Source of the DNA: CAVPRW01 sp046727435 [NCBI: bacterium]
GTDB taxonomy: Bacteria > Tectomicrobia > Entotheonellia > J063
Assembly: GCA_046727435.1 (NCBI GenBank)
Contig: JBKPCR010000494.1
Location: 1 to 27,513 of the forward strand
Reading direction: 5' to 3'
Length of the DNA stretch: 27,513 nt
The notes below the pieces were generated by a model. That model did not search any database, was not told the origin of the DNA, and saw only the letters and a program-made list of their open reading frames with translations. Positions 24,186 through 27,513 of the stretch are shown here, piece by piece (position 1 is the stretch's first letter; each line of letters begins with the position of its first letter). Position numbers and translations under genes: made by a program.

Positions 24186-24411
24186 GTGAGCCGGCTGAAT
24201 TCCCCACCGGTGTAAACGATGTGTTGACTCTGTTGGTTAATTCGAAAAAACATGGAGAAGCGGTCATGTATACGACGTTCGAAAGCCCAAGAGATCACGG
24301 CATGCCCCTGGTAACACGCACACCCCAGGCGTTGAAGCGTGGGCGCCGCGACTTACCCAACAGAGTCATGACTGCCTTGACGCTGACGGGGCATTCCGCC
24401 GGCTCATCTCG
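24186..24411. mobile_element. Palindromic repeat element, copy B
   Basis: About 226 bases. The left arm 24186-24241 is identical, inverted, to 23156-23211. The right arm about 24350-24411 is a diverged reverse complement of the left (shared CCAACAGAGTCA, GGGG.ATTC.GCCGGCTCA). The core aligns with that of copy A at lower identity (GGAGAAGC, ACGACGTTCGAAA-like positions). Fragments also occur at 20372-20399 and 21781-21815. A plus-strand frame runs through it but is probably not a gene. Confidence 0.6.
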
Positions 24412-24626
24412 CCCCATCCTCAGGCCGTTGCCTGCCATGAGCCCTGATGCCGAAATTCTCGAAGCATATGATCCGTGTTTCGGCTATGATGCGGAAAATT
24501 TGCCAGATCAATAGACCGCGAGGGAGGTGAGGTTGATCTTTTGTGACTGGTCGTTAGCGAGGTGATGTGGAAATATTTCTCTACCATCAAGCGTGATGCG
24601 CACATGTGATCACCAGGGATACGTCT
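24412..24626. other. Spacer before SET gene
   Basis: No supported gene. A frame ending at 24514 is an extension of the repeat reading. AGGGA just before 24627 is the likely ribosome-binding site of the SET gene. Confidence 0.35.
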
Positions 24627-25133
24627 ATGAGCAGCTGGTTCAGCCCCAAAACCGAGAAGCGTGCGAGCCCGATCCACGGGCGTGGACTCTTCGCGCGTGC
24701 TGCCATCGCCGCGGGCGAGATCGTCGCCGTCAAGGGCGGAGCCATCATGGACGCCGCCGCATTGTCGCTCGTCCGAGATGCAGTGTCGCCGGCTGAGATT
24801 CAGATCGAGCACGATCTCTACATCGCGCCCCGCAGCGCTGACGAGGTCGAAGCAAGCATCCTGTGCCTCAACCACTCCTGCAACCCGAACGTCGGCGTTC
24901 GGGGTCAGATCACGTTCGTGGCCATGCGCGACATTCCGGCAGGTGCCGAATTGACCATTGACTATGCGATGATCGACGCTGATCCGGCGGAGCGCATGGC
25001 ATGCTCCTGTGGCGCACCGGAATGTCGAAAACTCATCACCGGTGATGACTGGCGCCTGCCAGAGCTTCAACGGCGCCATGCGGGCTACTTCTCACGCTAC
25101 CTCCAGGATCGGTTCGCCGCCGACGGCGCATAA
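24627..25133 (+). CDS. SET-domain lysine methyltransferase-like protein
   Basis: 168 residues from the ATG at 24627 (AGGGA upstream; a GTG at 24606 is an alternative). The SET order is clear: IHGRGLFARAAIAAGEIVAV (first motif), then CLNHSCNPNVGV (NHSCNPN, about residues 82-88), then IPAGAELTIDYA (catalytic Tyr about 113), and a post-SET cluster CSCGAPEC. These residues bind S-adenosylmethionine and the target lysine in SET enzymes. Bacterial SET proteins are uncommon; targets may be ribosomal or nucleoid proteins, unknown here. The gene precedes the DUF3565 gene by 70 bases and could be cotranscribed with it. Confidence 0.88.
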   Translation: MSSWFSPKTEKRASPIHGRGLFARAAIAAGEIVAVKGGAIMDAAALSLVRDAVSPAEIQIEHDLYIAPRSADEVEASILCLNHSCNPNVGVRGQITFVAMRDIPAGAELTIDYAMIDADPAERMACSCGAPECRKLITGDDWRLPELQRRHAGYFSRYLQDRFAADGA

Positions 25134-25203
25134 CACCCGCTGAAGAGGACGTGCTGGACCGCACGCCGCGCAGCTCTGTTCGTCCGGCGACAAGGAAACC
25201 ACC

Positions 25204-25413
25204 ATGGAGCGCCGCATTATCGGCTTCCATCAGGACGAGGAGCAGCACTGGGTGGCTGAGCTTGAGTGCGGCCACACCCAACACGTCCGGCATGATCCAC
25301 CCTGGAGCCACCGGCCGTGGGTCATCACGGCCGAGGGCCGGTCCAACGCCATCGGCCGCTGGCTGGTTTGTGTCAAGTGCGACGCCGGCGCGCCGCCAGA
25401 TCGCTTCCCCTAG
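25204..25413 (+). CDS. DUF3565 protein
   Basis: 69 residues: MERRIIGFHQDEEQHWVAEL, ECGHTQHVRHDPPW, then RPWVITAEGR and LVCVKCDAGAPPD. This matches the small DUF3565 family over its full length. Cys-Gly-His plus CVKC could bind a metal. AAGGA precedes the ATG. The function of the family is unknown. It follows the SET gene in the same direction. Confidence 0.88.
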   Translation: MERRIIGFHQDEEQHWVAELECGHTQHVRHDPPWSHRPWVITAEGRSNAIGRWLVCVKCDAGAPPDRFP

Positions 25414-25639
25414 GAGCCACGCGTTCCTGGGCTGATGACATGAGCAACTTTGATCATGTCTTGTCGATCGAGGGATGTGCTGGATAGATGTTCGTCGGTG
25501 GAAAAGTATGCTATGGTACACGGGACTAAGCCTGTAGCGGTCGGATCGAAAGCAGGATGGGCCTGTGGAAGCCATGGGCGATGGCTCCATCTCGACGGCG
25601 GAGCAGATAGAGCGGCAGTCATTTGCGGGTCCAAGACTG
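25414..25639. other. Spacer with small hairpin
   Basis: GACATGA at 25437-25443 pairs with TCATGTC at 25454-25460 just after the DUF3565 gene and may end its transcript, though only a short T-rich stretch follows. The remainder may be decayed recombinase sequence but cannot be recognised. Confidence 0.35.
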
Positions 25640-25779
25640 GCAGTGCGAGACAAAGCTTGCACTGCATCGCGAGTGACCTGGCCCGCCAGCAGGTGCCGAC
25701 GACACGGGGCGGGCAGTGGTATGCCGGCACGGTGCGGTATCTGCTCCGCAACACCCTGTATGCCGAGGAGGTCGCCTAA
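25640..25779 (+). pseudogene. Large serine recombinase C-terminal relic
   Basis: The frame reads LHCIASDLARQQVPTTRGGQ, WYAGTVRYLLRNTLYAEEVA and stops. This is the Recombinase domain of serine site-specific recombinases, in which a variable-helix segment is followed by a T.RGG.W....VR.IL.N..Y motif. Only about 45 residues remain; the catalytic N-terminus is absent. It shows that an integrating element once ended here, next to the excisionase-like gene. Confidence 0.75.
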
Positions 25780-25780
25780 A

Positions 25781-25981
25781 ATGTTTGAGCCGTTACTGAC
25801 CCCGAAGCAGGCGGCCGAGCGGTTGCTGGTGAGCGAAAAGGCCGTGTTGGACTGGCTGCGGTTGGACACGTTGAAAGGGGTCAAAGCCGGGCGGCAGTGG
25901 CGGATTCGCGAGTGCGATCTGGAGGCCTACCTGGTGGAGCCCGAGCCGACACGCACGAATGCGGGGGCGTCGCCATGCTAA
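25781..25981 (+). CDS. Excisionase-family HTH protein
   Basis: 66 residues. MFEPLLTPKQAAERLLVSEK, AVLDWLRLDTLKGVKAGRQW and RIRECDLEAYL are the standard HTH_17/excisionase pattern (MerR-like winged helix). GAGGAGG at the end of the recombinase relic serves as its RBS. Its stop is overlapped by the next small ORF (ATGCTAA). It may act as a recombination directionality factor or as a regulator; with the recombinase destroyed, only the regulator role remains likely. Confidence 0.82.
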   Translation: MFEPLLTPKQAAERLLVSEKAVLDWLRLDTLKGVKAGRQWRIRECDLEAYLVEPEPTRTNAGASPC

Positions 25982-26079
25982 CCACCCGCCACCCCGTTGC
26001 CTTCGATGAGACCCGCCAGGCGCTCGACGCCCTGGGGCGGGTGACGCCTGGGGCGGGGCCGCGGAGACCGCTTACGTGA
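25975..26079 (+). CDS. 34-aa ORF overlapping both neighbours
   Basis: MLTTRHPVAFDETRQALDAL and 14 more residues. The ATG overlaps the stop of the HTH gene and the TGA overlaps the GTG of the thermonuclease (GTGA), so all three are likely translated in series. It may be a functional small protein or only a coupling bridge. No family is recognised. Confidence 0.45.
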   Translation: MLTTRHPVAFDETRQALDALGRVTPGAGPRRPLT

Positions 26080-26621
26080 GGCGCCGCAAGGCGTATGGCG
26101 CCCTCGGCCTCATCGTGGTCGTCACCGCCCTCGTCGTGTGGTCTCGCCTGGGGCCATCTCCCGGACCGCCGCCCGTCCTACCGCCTGCACCCTTGCCGAT
26201 CGACACGGGGGAGCTGCCGTACGCGCTGACCGGCGCGGTGGTCACGGTGGTCGACGGCGATACCATCGACGTGCAGCTCGACGACCGCACGGTCTGCGTG
26301 CGCTATCTCGGGATGAATACCCCCGAGACCAAGCACCCCACCAAGGGCCAAGAGCCTTGTGGCGCCGAGGCCTCGGCGGCAAATCGCCAACTGGTGGCCG
26401 GGCAGACGGTGCGCCTGGAGCTGGATGTCCAACCGTGGGACCGCGATCAGCGCCTGCTGGCCTACGTGTACGTGGGCGAGGTCATGATCAATGCTGAGCT
26501 CGTGCGCCAGGGGTATGCACAGGTGGCGACGTACCCACCGAACGTGCGCTATGCCGATCGCTTCACACAGCTGCAGCAGGAGGCACGCGCGGCCGGGGCA
26601 GGGTGCTGGAAGGCGCCATAG
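26076..26621 (+). CDS. Membrane-anchored thermonuclease (SNase-like)
   Basis: 181 residues from a GTG. Residues 8-23 (GALGLIVVVTALVVWS) form an N-terminal anchor or signal, then a Pro-rich linker and an SNase fold from about 48. Active-site positions seen: VVDGDTIDV (Asp60, Asp62, Thr63), Arg76 and Glu84 in VCVRYLGMNTPETKHP, and Arg126 in WDRDQRLLAYVYV. Asn81 takes the place of Asp40 of staphylococcal nuclease, a common variant. It should cut DNA or RNA outside the cytoplasm with Ca2+. Cys95 and Cys178 could form a disulfide. It is coupled to the preceding ORF and followed by a DUF29 gene after eight bases. Confidence 0.9.
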   Translation: MRRRKAYGALGLIVVVTALVVWSRLGPSPGPPPVLPPAPLPIDTGELPYALTGAVVTVVDGDTIDVQLDDRTVCVRYLGMNTPETKHPTKGQEPCGAEASAANRQLVAGQTVRLELDVQPWDRDQRLLAYVYVGEVMINAELVRQGYAQVATYPPNVRYADRFTQLQQEARAAGAGCWKAP

Positions 26622-26629
26622 GAGACCGT

Positions 26630-27067
26630 ATGACTATTCCCAGCTATGACACCGATTTCTATGCCTGGACGCAGGCCCAAGCCGAGGCGCTGCGGGTGAA
26701 GGATATGGCGGCCCTGGACCTGGAGAACCTCGCCGAGGAGATTGAGAGCTTGGGCAAGCGCGACCGACGCACCGTGCACGGCTATCTCAAGGTCCTGGTG
26801 ATCCACCTCTTGAAGTGGGCAGCCCAGCCCGCGCGTCGCGGCCCCAGTTGGCGACGTAGCATCCACAATGCCCGCGATACGCTCCGGCTGGTGCTGGACG
26901 ACAGCGTGACGTTGCAACGGCAGCTGCCGGCGATCGTGGCCGAGGCCTATCCGCGCGCCCGGCGACAAGCCCATGAGCAGACCGGCCTGCCCCTGGCGAC
27001 GTTCCCCGAGGCGTGCCCGTGGTCAATCGCGCAGGTGCTGGATGAGGACTTCTGGCCAGAGGCCTGA
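26630..27067 (+). CDS. DUF29 family protein
   Basis: 145 residues, MTIPSYDTDFYAWTQAQAEA, then LDLENLAEEIESLGKRDRRT, HLLKWAAQPARRGPSWRRSI and WSIAQVLDEDFWPEA. This is a complete DUF29 protein, a helical family abundant in cyanobacteria and other environmental bacteria. The ATG at 26630 has AGGAG six bases upstream. The function is unknown. It belongs to the same run as the thermonuclease. Confidence 0.9.
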   Translation: MTIPSYDTDFYAWTQAQAEALRVKDMAALDLENLAEEIESLGKRDRRTVHGYLKVLVIHLLKWAAQPARRGPSWRRSIHNARDTLRLVLDDSVTLQRQLPAIVAEAYPRARRQAHEQTGLPLATFPEACPWSIAQVLDEDFWPEA

Positions 27068-27115
27068 TCCACGTCACAGAGCAGCAGTCGATGAGGGACC
27101 GATAGGAGGGGACGG

Positions 27116-27511
27116 ATGTATATCATTGCGCACTGGAACGGGCACGGCATCAGGGTGGGCTGCATGATCTGCGGCGAGGGGTTCGAGTTGGGTGAGGTCG
27201 CCTATGATGCCGTCACCGAGGACGCGCCACATGAGATGATCGGCGCCGTCTGTCATGCCTGCATGGTCTTGTCTGAGGCGGAGCTGCGTCAGCGGCTCCG
27301 GGACGCCGCCGACGCCTTCCGGCAAGAGGCGGAGCGCCTGGACGCACGCGCCGCGGAGCCCCTGCATCTACCGCATCCCCAGGAGATTCGGCCGACACGC
27401 CGACACATCAAGCGCATGCATGACACGGCATGTCTGGGCGGTGCCAGTGATGAGTCACTCGCCGATACCCTGCGCCAGCGAGTCCTTGAGCGCCAGCGTG
27501 AAGGTAATTAA
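27116..27511 (+). CDS. Hypothetical zinc-ribbon-like protein
   Basis: 131 residues. The first 50 carry two knuckles, CMIC (residues 16-20 region) and CHAC (46-49 region), separated by an acidic stretch, so a zinc-binding fold is likely. A long helix (AELRQRLRDAADAFRQEAER) and a basic tail follow. AGGAGGGG precedes the ATG. It ends two bases before the window edge. No family name can be given. Confidence 0.7.
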   Translation: MYIIAHWNGHGIRVGCMICGEGFELGEVAYDAVTEDAPHEMIGAVCHACMVLSEAELRQRLRDAADAFRQEAERLDARAAEPLHLPHPQEIRPTRRHIKRMHDTACLGGASDESLADTLRQRVLERQREGN

Positions 27512-27513
27512 CA

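Noticed and set aside
23036-24514. Plus-strand ORFs running through the palindromic repeats
   Set aside because: The frames follow the repeat sequence, lack ribosome-binding sites, and the two copies do not conserve a common protein beyond short similarity.

Overview
The window is GC-rich DNA from a bacterium that I would place near Nitrospira (phylum Nitrospirota). This is an inference from gene families (DUF29, DUF3565, a lone PAS domain of a common Nitrospira type, TPR-CHAT/TIR genes, class III cyclase-ATPase debris, a PEP-CTERM-like secreted protein), not from a marker gene. No rRNA or tRNA was recognised. The stretch reads as accessory DNA: many relics, many repeats, and only a few intact housekeeping-like genes.

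Layout. 1-2640: a PAS protein, a membrane protein, a small inverted-repeat element inside a comM (Mg-chelatase-like ATPase) relic, and the C-terminal end of a class III cyclase-type ATPase, mostly on the minus strand. 2743-6676 (minus): a compact three-gene operon encoding a secreted TPR-CHAT protease-like protein (interrupted by one in-frame TAG), a TIR protein with the NADase-type glutamate and two membrane helices, and a secreted Ig-like protein whose start overlaps the TIR stop. It lies between the C-terminal and N-terminal pieces of the cyclase gene, as if it replaced the middle of that gene. 7100-9170: two more comM relics and one small membrane protein.

9172-17674 (plus): a plasmid-, phage- or satellite-like replication module. 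It holds an unrecognised 410-aa protein, an XRE regulator with a one-base frameshift, two small genes, a Prim-Pol primase, a P-loop helicase/ATPase gene split by an in-frame TAG, a TOPRIM protein with in-frame TGA and TAA codons near its end, and three downstream hypotheticals. The helicase gene ends in 9-bp iterons with inverted copies. A second array with the same layout lies at 19920-20061. Both resemble the paired iterons of satellite-type origins.

18180-20940: a HEPN gene broken in two at a perfect 21-bp inverted repeat, a long gene-free stretch with the second iteron array, and a promoter whose spacer carries a G/C-rich dyad. 20938-22609: a TauE/SafE-type exporter and a DUF488 protein. 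22627-24411: repeated leader sequence, then a family of palindromic repeats including a perfect 56-bp inverted pair flanking a truncated secreted protein. 24627-27511: a SET-domain methyltransferase, a DUF3565 protein, a serine recombinase relic, an excisionase-like HTH protein overlapping a tiny ORF and a thermonuclease, a DUF29 protein and a CxxC/CxxC protein.

Taken together, a decaying integrated replicon and several repeat families sit beside an operon that could be a membrane/periplasm-facing TIR-CHAT stress or defence system. Four in-frame nonsense codons and one frameshift in otherwise well-preserved genes suggest recent decay or base-calling errors.
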